NCBI GenBank assembly: GCA_035771175.1
Contig: CM069595.1
Span: 1,279,122-1,343,121, forward strand
DNA: 64,000 bases
Source: Paratinospora sagittata
Lineage: Eukaryota; Streptophyta; Magnoliopsida; Ranunculales; Menispermaceae
Direction of reading: 5' to 3'
Part shown: positions 22,270 to 33,629 of the stretch, piece by piece
Numbering within the stretch: the first letter of the stretch is position 1
How the letters are laid out: each line of letters opens with the position of its first letter
Position numbers and translations under genes: made by a program
The notes under the pieces: model-generated
Told to the model about the DNA's origin: nothing
Databases searched by the model: none
What the model saw: only the letters and a program-made list of their open reading frames with translations

Positions 22270-22425
22270 TATATTACTATTCACGTATACGTCACTATTT
22301 AAAATAGTAATACTATTCATAGAATATTATTCACGGAGCACTATTCACAAGGGCACTATTCATATAGTACTATTCACAAGGGGTACTATTCATTGAGTAC
22401 TATTCACATAGTACTATTCATCGTC
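22270..22425 (+). repeat. ACTATTCA short-repeat array in the copia leader
   Basis: About nine copies of ACTATTCA(C/T) or close variants recur at intervals of 10-30 bp between the primer-binding site and gag. Confidence 0.8.
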
Positions 22426-22469
22426 GGAAAAGTGTCAAGCTCCACGAAACCTGTTGACTGACGACTCAA

Positions 22470-23282
22470 ATGGAGGAGAGCACAAGCAATATGTACACAG
22501 GCAATATGATCAGGTTGACTGCATTTAATTATGCAATTTGGAAGCCGAAGATGGAGGATCTTTTATACATTAAAGATCTGTGGAAGCCGATTATAATGCC
22601 AAAGGAGGAAGCTGTGACTACAACTTCAACAGATGACAAGACATCAAAAACAACCAGCACAGACACTGATTGGGTCGTGCTGAACCGAAAGTGTGCTGCT
22701 CAAATCAGGCAATGGATCGACAAGAGCATTTTCCAAAATTTTGCTAATGAACACGATGCTTACGTTCTTTGGCAAAAGTTGGAGACAATGTATGCGAGGA
22801 CAACCGTACAGAATAAAGCTAATCTGATACGACGATTAGTCAATTTGAAGTATAAAGATGGAAGCAGCGTATCGGAACACATGAGTGAGTTCCAAGGCAT
22901 TGTAGATCAACTCAACTCTATGATGATGATCGTAGATGACGAGCTACAAGCGTTGTTGTTGACGAGTTCTCTACCAAAAAGTTGGGACACTCTAGTTGTG
23001 TCAGTTAGTAACTCAGCTCCTGGCGACAAGCTTACCATGGAAATGGTAAAAGACAGAATGTTGAACGAAGAGTCTCGACGAAAAGACAATGGTTATACTC
23101 CTGAAAGTGAAGCACTTGTCATGAAAAACAAGGCAAGCAAGAATGGCATGGAAGGAGTACAAGCAGAAATCCTCGTAACCAAAGTCAGCAAAGAGGACGC
23201 TCAAAGTCCAGATCGTGGCATGACAAGAAGTGTCATCACTGCGGCAAGCCCGGACACTTCATTCGAGAATGTCGAAAGTTAA
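22470..23282 (+). CDS. Copia gag (frameshifted before the zinc knuckle)
   Basis: Starts MEESTSNMYTGNMIRLTAFN; WKPKMEDLLYIKDLW matches the N-terminal gag domain of copia elements, and the following 150 residues are the UBN2/Retrotran_gag capsid-like part. It runs 270 residues to TAA at 23280-23282. The expected CCHC knuckle (CHHCGKPGHFIREC) is present in another frame (about 23235-23276), so a one-base deletion or equivalent change lies at about 23100-23200 and cuts gag from pol. Confidence 0.85.
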   Translation: MEESTSNMYTGNMIRLTAFNYAIWKPKMEDLLYIKDLWKPIIMPKEEAVTTTSTDDKTSKTTSTDTDWVVLNRKCAAQIRQWIDKSIFQNFANEHDAYVLWQKLETMYARTTVQNKANLIRRLVNLKYKDGSSVSEHMSEFQGIVDQLNSMMMIVDDELQALLLTSSLPKSWDTLVVSVSNSAPGDKLTMEMVKDRMLNEESRRKDNGYTPESEALVMKNKASKNGMEGVQAEILVTKVSKEDAQSPDRGMTRSVITAASPDTSFENVES

Positions 23283-23308
23283 AGGCGGAACGATCCAGAA
23301 ATCAATAA

Positions 23309-26300
23309 GCAGAAACCCGAACAAATGACACCGCAACTCTCACTGAAGAAGTTGTCATTGTTCGAGATGCTGATTATGTCAACCTTGCAAGTCAAGACTC
23401 TACATGGGTAGTTGACTCAGGCGCGTCCTACCATGTCACCTCACGACGAGATTTCTTCTCAGCCTACACGCAAGGGGATTTCGGACGAGTGAGGATGGGA
23501 AATGATGATGCATCCAAAATTATCGGCATCGGTAATATTTATTTAGAAACTAACCTTGGATACAGGTTACTCTTGAAAGATGTGAGGCATGTTCCTGATA
23601 TCCGCCTCAATTTGATCTCCACCGGAATGCTTGATGACGATGGCTACAATAATAATTTTGGTGAAGGAAAATGGAAGCTCACCAAAGGAAACTTGGTAGT
23701 AGCCAGAGGCAAGAAAGATGCATCACTCTACCACACAGAAGCCAAGCTGTGTAAAGAAGAAGTAAATACCATGAGGAAAGAAGTTCCCACCGAGTTATGG
23801 CATAAGCGGCTCGGCCACATGAGTGAAAATGGTCTCAGGATTCTTTCCAAGAAGGAGCACTTGCCAGGAATGACAGGTACATCTTTACGCACTTGTGTTG
23901 ATTGTATTATGGGTAAACAACATAGAGTTGCATTTCGTAGTTCCCCACCATCTAGAAAGGCAAATATTCTAGATTTAATACACACAGATGTCTGTACAAT
24001 GAGTTGTAAGACACTAGGAGGTGCTCATTATTTTGTGACTTTTATTGATGATCACTCTAGAAAAGTGTGGGCCTTTGCTTTGAAAACTAAAGATCAAGTG
24101 CAGGAAGTTTTCAAGCAATTTCATGTAAAAGTTGAGAGAGAAACTGGCAGACGATTGAAGTGTGTACGATCAGACAATGGCGGTGAGTATCGAGGATCAT
24201 TCGAAGAGTACTGCAGAAATTTCGGCATCAGGCTGGAAAAATCGGTACCAAAGACACCTCAACACAACGGTGTCGCAGAGAGGATGAACAGAACCATTTG
24301 TGAAAGAGTAAGATGTATGCTCTCAAATGCAAAACTGCCAAACTCCTATTGGGGGGAGGCAATGAGGACAGCAGTCGATTTAATCAACCTTTCTCCATCA
24401 GTTCCACTGAACTACGACGTACCAGAAAAAGCTTGGACGGGGAAAGACGTTTCTTACAAACACTTGAAAGTATTCGGCTGCAGAGCATTTGTTCACATCC
24501 CTAGAGACGAGAGGTCCAAGCTGGATGGAAAAGCAAAACAGTGTATCTTTGTGGGATATTCCCATGAAGAATTCGGCTACAGACTTTGGGATCCTGTCAA
24601 CAAAAGGATTGTCAGAAGCAGAGATGTGGTGTTTCTTGAAGATCAGACGATCGAGGATTTTCAGAAACCTGAGAAGCCACAATCAGAAGAACTTCCAGTT
24701 AATCTGGAACCAGTCTCTCCACCACCAAATTCAGATGACAAGGAAGCTGCACCAGATACTGATGATGATGTTCCACCAGCTCACAGTTCAGAACCATAAC
24801 AAGTTCCTGAACAAGTCCAACCAGAAGCACAACTAAGGAGATCCACCAGAGAGCGACAACCAAGTCAAAGATATCCTCCTAGCGACTATGTAATGCTCAC
24901 TGACGGGGGAGAACCAGAGAGCTATACTGAAGCTATCACTGACCAACATAAGACTGAGTGGATGAAAGTCATGCAGGAAGAAATGAAATCTCTGCATGAG
25001 AACCACACATTTGACTTGGTAAAATTACCGCAGGGAAAGAAAGCCCTCAAGAATAAGTGGGTGTACAGAATCAAAAGCGAAGAAGGTAGCTCGCAACCTC
25101 GATACAAAGCAAGATTGGTTGTGAAAGGGTTCGGACAGAAGAAAGGCATTGACTTCGATGAAATATTCTCACCGGTGGTAAAAATGTCTTCAATCCGAGT
25201 TGTTCTTGGCTTGGCAGCTAGTCTTAATCTGGAGGTTGAACAACTTGATGTAAAAACGGCATTCTTACATGGTGATCTTGACGAGGAAATCTATATGGAG
25301 CAACCCGAAGGTTTCCAAGTTAAAAGAAAAGAGAAGCTGGTATGCAGGCTAAAGAAGAGTCTGTACGGTTTGAAACAGGCACCGAGGCAGTGGTATAAAA
25401 AGTTCGACTCGTTCATGGAGCAAACGGAGTACAACCGAACGACAGCTGATCACTGCGTCTTCATCAAGAAATTCTCTGATGGTGATTTTATTATTCTTTT
25501 GCTTTATGTTGATGATATGTTAATTGTAGGCCAAGATATCGGCAAAATTAACACGTTGAAGAAAGAGTTGAGCAAGTCTTTTGCAATGAAAGACTTAGGA
25601 CCCGCAAAACAAATCCTTGGGATGAAGATTGTTCGTGACAGGAAGAACAAGAGATTTTGGCTATCTCAAGAAAAGTATATTGAGAAAGTTTTAGAGCGGT
25701 TCAACATGAGCAAAGCTAAACCTGTTAGTTCTCCACTGGCAAGCCACTTCAAGCTTAATTCAAGCCAGTGTCCTTCAAGCGAAGAAGAGAAATCAGAGAT
25801 AAGCAAGGTACCTTATGCATCGGTAGTTGGCAGTCTAATGTACGCTATGGTATGCACCAGACCAGACATTGCTCATGCTGTTGGTGTTGTGAGCCGATTT
25901 CTATCAAATCCTGGAAAGGAACATTGGACAGCAGTCAAATGGATACTTAGGTATCTTAGAGGTACTTCTAGTCATTGTTTATGTTTTGGTAATGATAAAT
26001 CTGTATTAGAAGGATTTACAGATTCAGATATGGCTGGCGACGTGGATACGAGAAAGTCGATATCCGGGTACCTAATAACCTTTGCAGGGGGAGCTGTCTC
26101 ATGGCAATCACGATTACAGAAGTGTATTGCTTTAAGTACCACAGAAGCAGAGTATATAGCAATCACTGAAGGTTGTAAGGAGATCTTGTGGATGAAAAAG
26201 TTCCTACAAGAATTGCAGCAGAACCAAGAAAAATATGTTCTTTATTGCGACAGTCAGAGTGCAATACACCTCAGTAAGAACTCAACCTTCCATTCAAGGT

Positions 26301-26479
26301 CCAAGCACATCGACGTGAGGTATCATTGGATTCGTGATGTGTTGGAAAATAAACTGTTGCAAGTTGAGAAAATTCACACTAATGACAACGGGGCAGATAT
26401 GATGACGAAGTCCCTAACCAGCGAAAAACTTGCTATCTGTAGAGAGATTGCAGGTGTGGAAGAGCCCTGTTCCACATGA
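23309..26479 (+). pseudogene. Copia pol: protease, integrase, reverse transcriptase, RNase H
   Basis: One frame, in order: protease motif VVDSGAS; GAG-pre-integrase HHCC motif (WHKRLGHMS, CVDCIMGKQH); integrase core with DDE landmarks (LIHTDVC, RSDNGGEY, NGVAERMNRT); reverse transcriptase (WVYRIK, YKARLVVKG, QLDVKTAFLHG, YVDDMLIVGQ); RNase H (TDSDMAGD, STTEAEY, CDSQSAIHLSKN). Two in-frame TAA codons break it, one before the protease (23306-23308) and one in the integrase-RT linker (24797-24799). The domain order is that of the Tork/Tnt1-type copia lineage. It cannot make a full polyprotein as it stands. Confidence 0.92.
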
Positions 26480-26495
26480 GGTGGAGGGAGAGATT
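26478..26495 (+). promoter_or_regulatory. Polypurine tract
   Basis: GAGGTGGAGGGAGAGA directly before the 3' LTR, the usual primer site for plus-strand DNA synthesis. Confidence 0.8.
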
Positions 26496-27083
26496 TGTTG
26501 GTCCACCTCACGTGGGTGGCCAATGAATAACTAAATTGAATGGAAGGAAAGAAGCCAAGGCTGACCAAAAGAGGGCGGCTGAATTCATGCATGAGTAGCT
26601 TGCAGACTTCACGTGGGCAACAAGCAAGCAAACAGGGCGGCTGGCAGCCAACAACATGGATCACGTGGGTATCAAACTTAATTACAAAAATGCCCTCCAT
26701 AACTCTATAAATAGAACCTTGTTTCAACTTGAAAATTTATTCGATAGATCCGAGAGAGATCTAATTCTAGAGATCTAGATAGCCTCAAAGAGAGTTTCTT
26801 TGAGAAGAAAAAGTGTGAGCCAATTTGTGAAGTGTTATCCACAAATTGAAGATACATAGTTAGTGTGTATTTGTGAGAGATCCACCTAAGGGTGAAGTTT
26901 GTAATCTTATTTGATTATAGTGGAAGTCTTTAAGCGGCCTAAGGGTCCCGTGGTTTTTACCTCATTTTTAAAAGGGTTTTCCACGCTAAAATCTTTTGGT
27001 GTTATCTTTGTTGTATTCTTAGTTTGAGAAATTGTCCTGGGATTGTAGAATTTATTTCTTTACAACCATCGATTTTTCCAACA
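26496..27083 (+). repeat. 3' LTR of the copia element
   Basis: 588 bp, the same length as the 5' LTR, with about six base differences by eye, most of them in the last 120 bp. It is followed directly by the second CTTTC. Confidence 0.96.
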
Positions 27084-27289
27084 CTTTCCACTAACGAGCT
27101 ACTGCTATGAGGATGATATGAAGATGAAGATGACGAACGAGAGAAAGATTGAATTGCGGGTGGAATTCGTGCGTGAAAATCTGCATTGGGTTTGTAGGCC
27201 CAGATGGGATAAAGCTTCTTCTGGTGCTTTCTTGAATTGTGTCCATGTTTTAAATGGAACGAATTTTTCTGCTGTAAAAACGCAAGCAT
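27084..27289 (-). pseudogene. PPR protein gene, 5' part, right of the copia insertion
   Basis: ATG at 27289 opens MLAFLQQKNSFHLKHG, a Ser-rich N-terminal region (SFSRSSSSSSYHPHSSSS) that could serve as an organelle targeting sequence. At LVES the frame runs into the copia 3' LTR and stops at 27002 after 95 residues. The reading frame fits the 3' part at 20109-21632 exactly once the insertion and one target duplication are left out (1725 nt, 575 codons with stop). Confidence 0.85.
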
Positions 27290-27379
27290 GAGTTCGTTGT
27301 TGTTGGAGTGTCAAGAAAGACCGTTTGGAGTAAGTTAATAGCAGCTGATGCTGCATATTTTCTCGTCTTCATGCTCCTA

Positions 27380-28128
27380 AGGCTTATCCTCGCTGAACGC
27401 TGATAGACCCCACGGCTGTTACTTTCAGTTTTTACTGCACAGTGGCTTGGTTTGAAATTCAGATTATATATATTTCTAAGGACGCCTGATCTTATTTAAA
27501 GATTAGATGTGTAGTTTTACCTTGTCTTTAAAAACATATCTTCTAATTACTATTAATAAGTAATTTTATAAATGTAAAACATATGCAGTAGTATATATAT
27601 ACATTTTTTAGTTTTTTTTATTTCTAATTTTTCGGTACCCGGGAGGCGTCTTCTTTTCTTTTAGGCGAGACTAATTCTCTCAGACTCTAACATTGCAAAA
27701 ACGTTTGGGTTGACCCTATCAACAAAGGCTGATATGTAGTAATATTCACGATTTTAATATTATATTTACTTTTTAAAAACTTATGATAATATAAGAAAAG
27801 TTTTTCATGGTAAGGCTCCATATTAGAAATATATTTCATGTAGCGTAAGAGAGATTGACAATTTCACCTATATACACATAAATTAGGATTTTATATCTGA
27901 GTTTTCAACCATTAATTCTTAATAGTAATGCCCATTTTATATTGAATCGGGTCATTAGGCAGTCGGGTTTGGATTTACTTTGCCACTATATATACTCATT
28001 TTTAATAATTTTAAATATTATGAAGAAAAAAAAAGTTTGATGGTGTGGTTGATGATAGATTTTTAAATAAAGATACTTGTGAATATTTACTAACTAAAGC
28101 TTGACTTAGTAGAAAAGTGGTTTAGATC
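27380..28128. other. Intergenic stretch, AT-rich
   Basis: It is the upstream region of the disrupted PPR gene. No gene or terminal repeat was recognised. Confidence 0.55.
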
Positions 28129-28664
28129 ATGGGTGTCAATGATTTGGTTTGGGTTAATTTGATGTTTAAACCTAATTCAAATTAAACATAATCAGGTTCG
28201 GTTCGATTTATGCTAGATTTAGTTCAAATTACCAATTAGAATCAAACCTAATATAATTATGGTTTGAGTTGATGGGTTAAAAATTTTAAATGCATTAACA
28301 TTAAATAAATCAAAGTAGTTAATTATGAAATAATATATCTAAAGTAATCTTAAATTTTCTAATGTATTTTTAATTAATTTTATAACAATCTTTATTATAT
28401 AAGATAATTATATAATTTTAAGGATAATGTCTATATCATAAAAAATATATTAGACATTATAACAATATTTTTTCTTTTACAATCGGTTAAGTTCGGTTTA
28501 TATCAATTTTCAAGACTTCAAATAATAACTCGAACCAATCCTATCGATTTATATTTTTTCTAAACTTAATCTAAACCAAACTTATTAAAAACTAAACCAA
28601 ATCGAATCAAACACACCGGTTAAATTCAGTTTTGTAATTTGAACAAATCAATTGACACCCCTAA
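28129..28664. mobile_element. hAT-like MITE with target duplication
   Basis: Inverted ends GGGTGTCAAT (28131-28140) and ATTGACACCC (28651-28660) enclose AT-rich sequence with repeated GGTTCGGTTCG / CGAACCAAT-type motifs. TTTAGATC (28121-28128) and TTTAGATA (28665-28672) flank it as an 8-bp target duplication with one mismatch, the hAT size. No coding capacity. Confidence 0.78.
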
Positions 28665-28672
28665 TTTAGATA

Positions 28673-30133
28673 GATGTACTATATATTTTGTTTATTTATT
28701 ATTTTGCCATTTTTTATTTCCTATTTTACCATCTTCTAGTATAGACTGTATATTTGGTTATTTATTATTATTTTCCTTCTTGTCACTTGATCTAACTAAT
28801 TAGCTAGATGACGTTACACCCACCCCATAACAGGGACCATGTTTATATGCTCTCCGTAGTCAACAAATGGCACGATGTGTGTTACATATATTAATTAAGT
28901 ACATGTTCGTATCACAAGTTCACAACCATCAGTTAATTTATTTCCGTTAATTAAATTAATCAAATGTAGCAACGTCACTCCCTTCGCTTCTTAATAATTA
29001 ATTTATTTCCGTTAAATAAACTATTAGAACCTTATAATTATTTCGATTTGACCACAAGTTTGGTATAAACCAAACTCAGACTAGATCGACCGCAAGTGTC
29101 CCTCTCTTTCTCTCTCTAAACGCTTAGAGTCGCATTGAAGTATTGCCCACTAAAAGTTACAGGTCCACCTATTTTTTTTATCTATTCTTAATTTCTTATG
29201 GAAAAACGCTGAGATTTGTTCAAAGTATAGGAAACATTAATTAATTAAAAAACTAAGTCAAATATATCTCTCAACATTTAAGAAGTACATTTTTTAAATG
29301 AGTTATTCATCCTTAAATTTAAAATTTCAAAAAAATGACCCTAAATATTTATTAAAAAATATACTAAAGCTGTCGTGATAATATACCACAACACGAAAAA
29401 AAAAACCTTTCACTCACCATACACTACATCAATATAAATATAATTTTGAGTATGTATTTTTTATAATTTAAACACAAAAATTAAGATTATATTTTATTGA
29501 AATAAGAATTTAATTTAAAAATAAAAAACTCAAAAAATAACTTTTTATTATCTTCTAAAAACAATCTATTTCTTTTATAAAAAGTTGAAAATAAATTTTT
29601 GGATTCACTCGGAAAACAATGTTTAGTTTGTAATTCAAATATAATTTTCTGTATCTGAAAATTTGAAAACATGAAAAACACGCCTAATTAGTTAAAATCC
29701 GAATACAATTTTTAAAATTTACAAAAAATATATGCTGTTTTCATAAAATATTAAAAATGTTGGTTTCCCAGTTTTTAATTTTTTTAATTATATTCTAGTT
29801 TTTTTTATCATGAATTAAATACAATTTTATTTTTAAAACTTTTTAAATATAAAAATTGATATTCGAATCATCGACCAGACTGCCCCTAATATGTCCTCCG
29901 TGTCTCAAGGAGCCTCCAACACTACTTAATAAAATAGCTCGAGATACTTTATTCTCCAAATATTCCACTCGACTCATCATGTGCCAAAGGGAGTGTTCGC
30001 TTGTAAGAACCAGTAGTTAGAAACTTAGGATTAGATTCCATACGGTCAATTAGTGGTACGGTGCTCACGTGAGTTTCTGGTCACGTATCTCGAGGCAATG
30101 AACAGTGGGCCAAACCAATCAACCATTTCGTAC
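28673..30133. other. AT-rich intergenic stretch
   Basis: The stretch up to the MULE target duplication shows only short frames and A/T-rich runs. Confidence 0.55.
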
Positions 30134-30142
30134 GTTCGACCT

Positions 30143-30517
30143 GGGGTTTTTACATGATTACCCTTCCCAAAAAGAATAATTTCACAAATGCCATCCACTA
30201 CAAAATAATGTCACTTTTGCCTTCTTTTACTGTTCATCGTACAGTCAGCGCACAGTCAGCTGTCCACACAAGCGCCACGTTGGCGCAGAGTTGGAATTTT
30301 TTACCGTTGAAGGGAAGGCGTCTTTTGAAAAGACGCCTTCCCTTTAACTTAAAAAAAAAATATTGTGAAGGGAAGGCGTCTTTTCAAAAGACGCCTTTCC
30401 TTCAAATGCTTTTTTTTTTACCGAAGAGAAGACGTCTTTTCAAAAGACGCCTTCTCTTCGGTATTTTTTTTTAAAGTGGAAGGGAATGCGTCTTTTCAAA
30501 AGACGCCTTCCCTTCCC
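30143..30517. repeat. MULE left terminal inverted repeat with four palindromes
   Basis: The outer 165 bp match the right end in inverted orientation (ACATGATTACCCTTC, AATAATGTCAC, TTACTGTTCAT, CACAGTCAGC). Four palindromic units follow at about 30310-30344, 30367-30405, 30422-30461 and 30477-30517. Each is built around GGCGTCTTTT(G/C)AAAAGACGCC and flanked by GAAGGG or GAAGAG arms. Unit 1 is a perfect 17-bp inverted repeat around one central base. T-rich or A-rich spacers separate them. Confidence 0.93.
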
Positions 30518-30550
30518 CAATTTTTTTTTTTTTTTAATTTGTATTTGTGT

Positions 30551-31071
30551 CACCGAAGCCAAATCACGTGGTTTTTTTCAACCCGACCACTTCCGACACG
30601 TCTCACTATCCTCCCCCGATCCCCCGGACTCGACGGAATCCCATTCCCATGCCCGGTTTAATTTTTGGACCCCCATGCAGAATTCAAGTTAAAATGAAAA
30701 TTCAACGCTATTACTAAACTGTTCGGCCTCACCGAAGCCAAACCACGTGGTTTTTTTCAACCCGACCACTTCCGACACGTCCCACTATCCTCCCCCGATC
30801 CCCCGGACTCGACGGAATCCCATTCCCATGCCCAGTTTAATTTTTGGACCCCCATGCAGAATTCAAGTTAAAATGAAAATTCAACGCTATTACTAAACTG
30901 TTCGGCCTCACCGAAGCCAAACCACGTCGTTTTTTTCAACCCGACCACTTCCGACACGTCCCACTATCCTCCCCCGATCCCCCGGACTCGACGAAATCCC
31001 ATTCCCATGTCCGGTTTAATTTTTGGACCCCCATGCAGAATTCAAGTTAAAATGAAAATTCAACGCTATTA
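30551..31071. repeat. Three-copy tandem repeat, 179-bp period
   Basis: Copies start CACCGAAGCC at 30551, 30730 and 30909, the last slightly shorter. They are almost identical (CGACCACTTCCGACACGTC, CCCCGATCCCCCGGACTCGA, TTTTTGGACCCCCATGCAGA), so amplification was recent. They lie between the left palindrome array and the end of the PMD gene and are GC-richer than the surroundings. Confidence 0.95.
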
Positions 31072-31188
31072 CTGTTTATACAATGTAATTTTCTTTAAAG
31101 AAATTAATTGAATTGAAGTAGCAAGTATACATACATGTTTAGTACAACATTATGAAAACATATACAAGTTACAATGAGATACAAGTTG

Positions 31189-33415
31189 TCAATCTGTGCC
31201 ACATATTGGCCACTTACGTCGTTTATTGCGTCGTAAGTGATCTCTCGTATACTGCTGCAAAGGCACCTGAACAACTTGCTCGACTGATGGTGCTGGATCA
31301 TCGGCAACGGGCATAGCTGATATGTGGTCATCCCCACGATCATCATGCGCCTCAATAGCCGTATGTGCTATAAATGCACGTCCTCGCCTTGGCATTCTTT
31401 GCCGTCTACCTATCCAATGCCCTTCACCCAAGGTTGGATTGTCCTCGAATGAAGTAGCTGTCGGGTGGATATGAACATCGGGTATTTCATCGGCAAAGGA
31501 GGATGGATCGTGACGCAATGGTGACGTGTGGACATCTGTGAATGAATCAGCACGACCGGAAGGAGTGATGGGACTCTGATGATATGCTGATGATTGTCCC
31601 TCTGCTGTGTCCCTCCTAATCATGTAATCAGGATGCACACTTTGTAGCGTAGTCATTGATATCCTGTTAATGTCTCTCGCTACAGTCATATCATTCACCT
31701 CACTGCGCAAATGCATTTGAGCCACGTTGCAAACCTAAATAAATTAAAAGTGTCATACGTTAGCAAAAATAACTACAACTTAGGTTAGCAATAAGTGAAA
31801 ATGTGAATTGCATAATGTACTTTCTTACCAAGAAATCGATTGTTGCACCGCTTTCAGTCATATACCTCCGAGTTATTGATCGATACCAAATCATATATGG
31901 ATCATTGTACTCCATAGGCACCGAATAATTATTTTCACCAACTGCCAAGTTATCGACACGGCGTTGCCATTCATCAACGTAATATATGTGCTTTTCAATC
32001 CAATTACTGTCACATTGGCTTCTCATATCACACTTGTGAAGCTCAATACTTGTGTCGCATGGCTCCGGAATCGTTTGTCTCATGCCAAATTGACGTAACA
32101 CTCGATCTGGTCGATGTAACTCAACTATGGCAAAACAAATGAGTGGAGAAATGGTGTGCCATATGTGTCGCCCATGCTTGCAATACTCTGGCAAGGCATC
32201 AATCAAATCATCGGTGTATGGAGTCCAACTGACCTGTACATGGACCCCTAACATCAAAATTGTAAAACATTGGAAAAAAATAAGGAATACATTAATGTTA
32301 AATGTTTGGAATATTGTACCTCTTCGAAACCTTTAGTGTCCAACGTCTCTCTATATTTATTCAATACATGCGTTGAGACTTCTTTCTTTATTAACGCATG
32401 TCTCCACCTGCAAATAGTAAGGGGAAATTAATAAACGTTAAGAGTAAATGTTGAAAAGGAAGATCGTTGTGGACTTAAGTAAGGAATTACTCATTTACCT
32501 ATATGCCAATGGTGGTGGTGGCAACAAATGTGCATTTGGGCCCGCATGATCCTCGCGTGGAATGTTCATTCTTCGTGGAGCCAAAAAAGGAAATCTATCC
32601 CATGCCCATAGTTGTAGTAGTACAAGTGCTCCTGACACACCTCGTTTTTCATAATCAACTGCACGACACAATTGACGATATAACCAGGCTAGCACTGCAC
32701 TGCCCCACGCGTATGTACCGGCAACATCGAAGTCCGCAAGAAGAGGCAAAACACATAGGTGTACAAGGTTGTTTGATTGGTCTGACAACAACCCACCTCC
32801 AATTAGCTGCAAAATATATGCGCGTGCATACTGTTGTATTTGAATTTCGGTTGCTTCTTCGGGTAAATTTGGAACTCTTTCTCCAAGGGTGACGAGACTC
32901 AATCGTCCCCCGCGTCTTTCTTTTCCAACTGGTATGAACCCGAGCAACTCAGCACATAATTCTTCGTAAAGAAGGTTGGTCGATCCCGTCACAGGTAGAC
33001 CATTGACACGCAAGCCCAATTGGACCTCCACATCTTGGAGTGTAATAGTCGCTTCTCCGCAAGTAAGGTGGAAGGTATGAGTCTCTTGACGCCAACGCTC
33101 TATGAAGGCAGTTATTAAGTGCCAGTCTAACTGAATGTATCCCACACGTGCAACCCCATAAAAACCAGCGCGCTGCAAGTATGGAATAATACGCGGGTCA
33201 AGCGGAAGTGTGCGGTGGACAACGGCTTCCCTGCGCCGACAATTCAACTCTGGAACTGGCTGCAAAAAAAAATTATTATATTGTCAGTCAAAGATTTAAT
33301 TCAAAAGGGATTAAATATCAAAATAATACGTAATTACCTCTCCATCCCATATGGGACCAGATCGATGACGGGCCTGCAACGAAAGTACTGATGGATCTAA
33401 AGGTCCTGGCTCCAT
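31189..33415 (-). CDS. Plant mobile domain (PMD) protein carried by the MULE
   Basis: Five exons: 33338-33415, 32499-33259, 32320-32407, 31829-32233 and 31189-31734. Phases agree and give 625 residues. The start MEPGPLDPSVLSLQARHRSG and the core (LQRAGFYGVARVGYIQLDWH, FHLTCGEATITLQDVEVQLG, ARAYILQLIGGGL, WAWDRFPFLAPR, DALPEYCKHGR, PDRVLRQFG) are those of the PMD family (PF10536, related to MAIN/MAIL1 and to proteins annotated as phosphatase 7 long-form homologues). The C-terminal 180 residues are low-complexity and end with a basic patch (RDHLRRNKRRKW). Host PMD proteins affect silencing and genome stability; many PMD copies ride in transposons, and their role in transposition is unclear. It lies 214 bp after the transposase gene on the same strand. 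No stop or frameshift was seen. Confidence 0.9.
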
Positions 33416-33629
33416 CTAACGTAGATGAAGTAACATAACATTTAATTACCACATGTTAGGATCAAACGTAGATAAAGAAATATTAGAACAAGATAAAAAT
33501 GTGAGAATAATTATTAGACAATAGATCGTACATGACAAAGTCTATCCCGCACAGTGTCATATTACATTGCAAAAGATACAGAAGACTTAAAAAGTAGAAA
33601 ACATGAAATATATGTGGGCAAACAATAGC

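Larger units (their letters stand above)
21633..27083 (+). mobile_element. Ty1/copia LTR retrotransposon, full length
   Basis: 5451 bp with two 588-bp LTRs (TG..CA ends), a perfect 5-bp target duplication CTTTC (21628-21632 and 27084-27088), a primer-binding site for initiator tRNA-Met, a purine-rich tract before the 3' LTR, and gag-pol in the copia order PR-IN-RT-RNaseH. The LTRs differ at about six sites by eye, so the insertion is young. The reading frame is broken by a frameshift and two stop codons. It lies inside the coding sequence of a PPR gene, in the opposite orientation. Confidence 0.97.
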
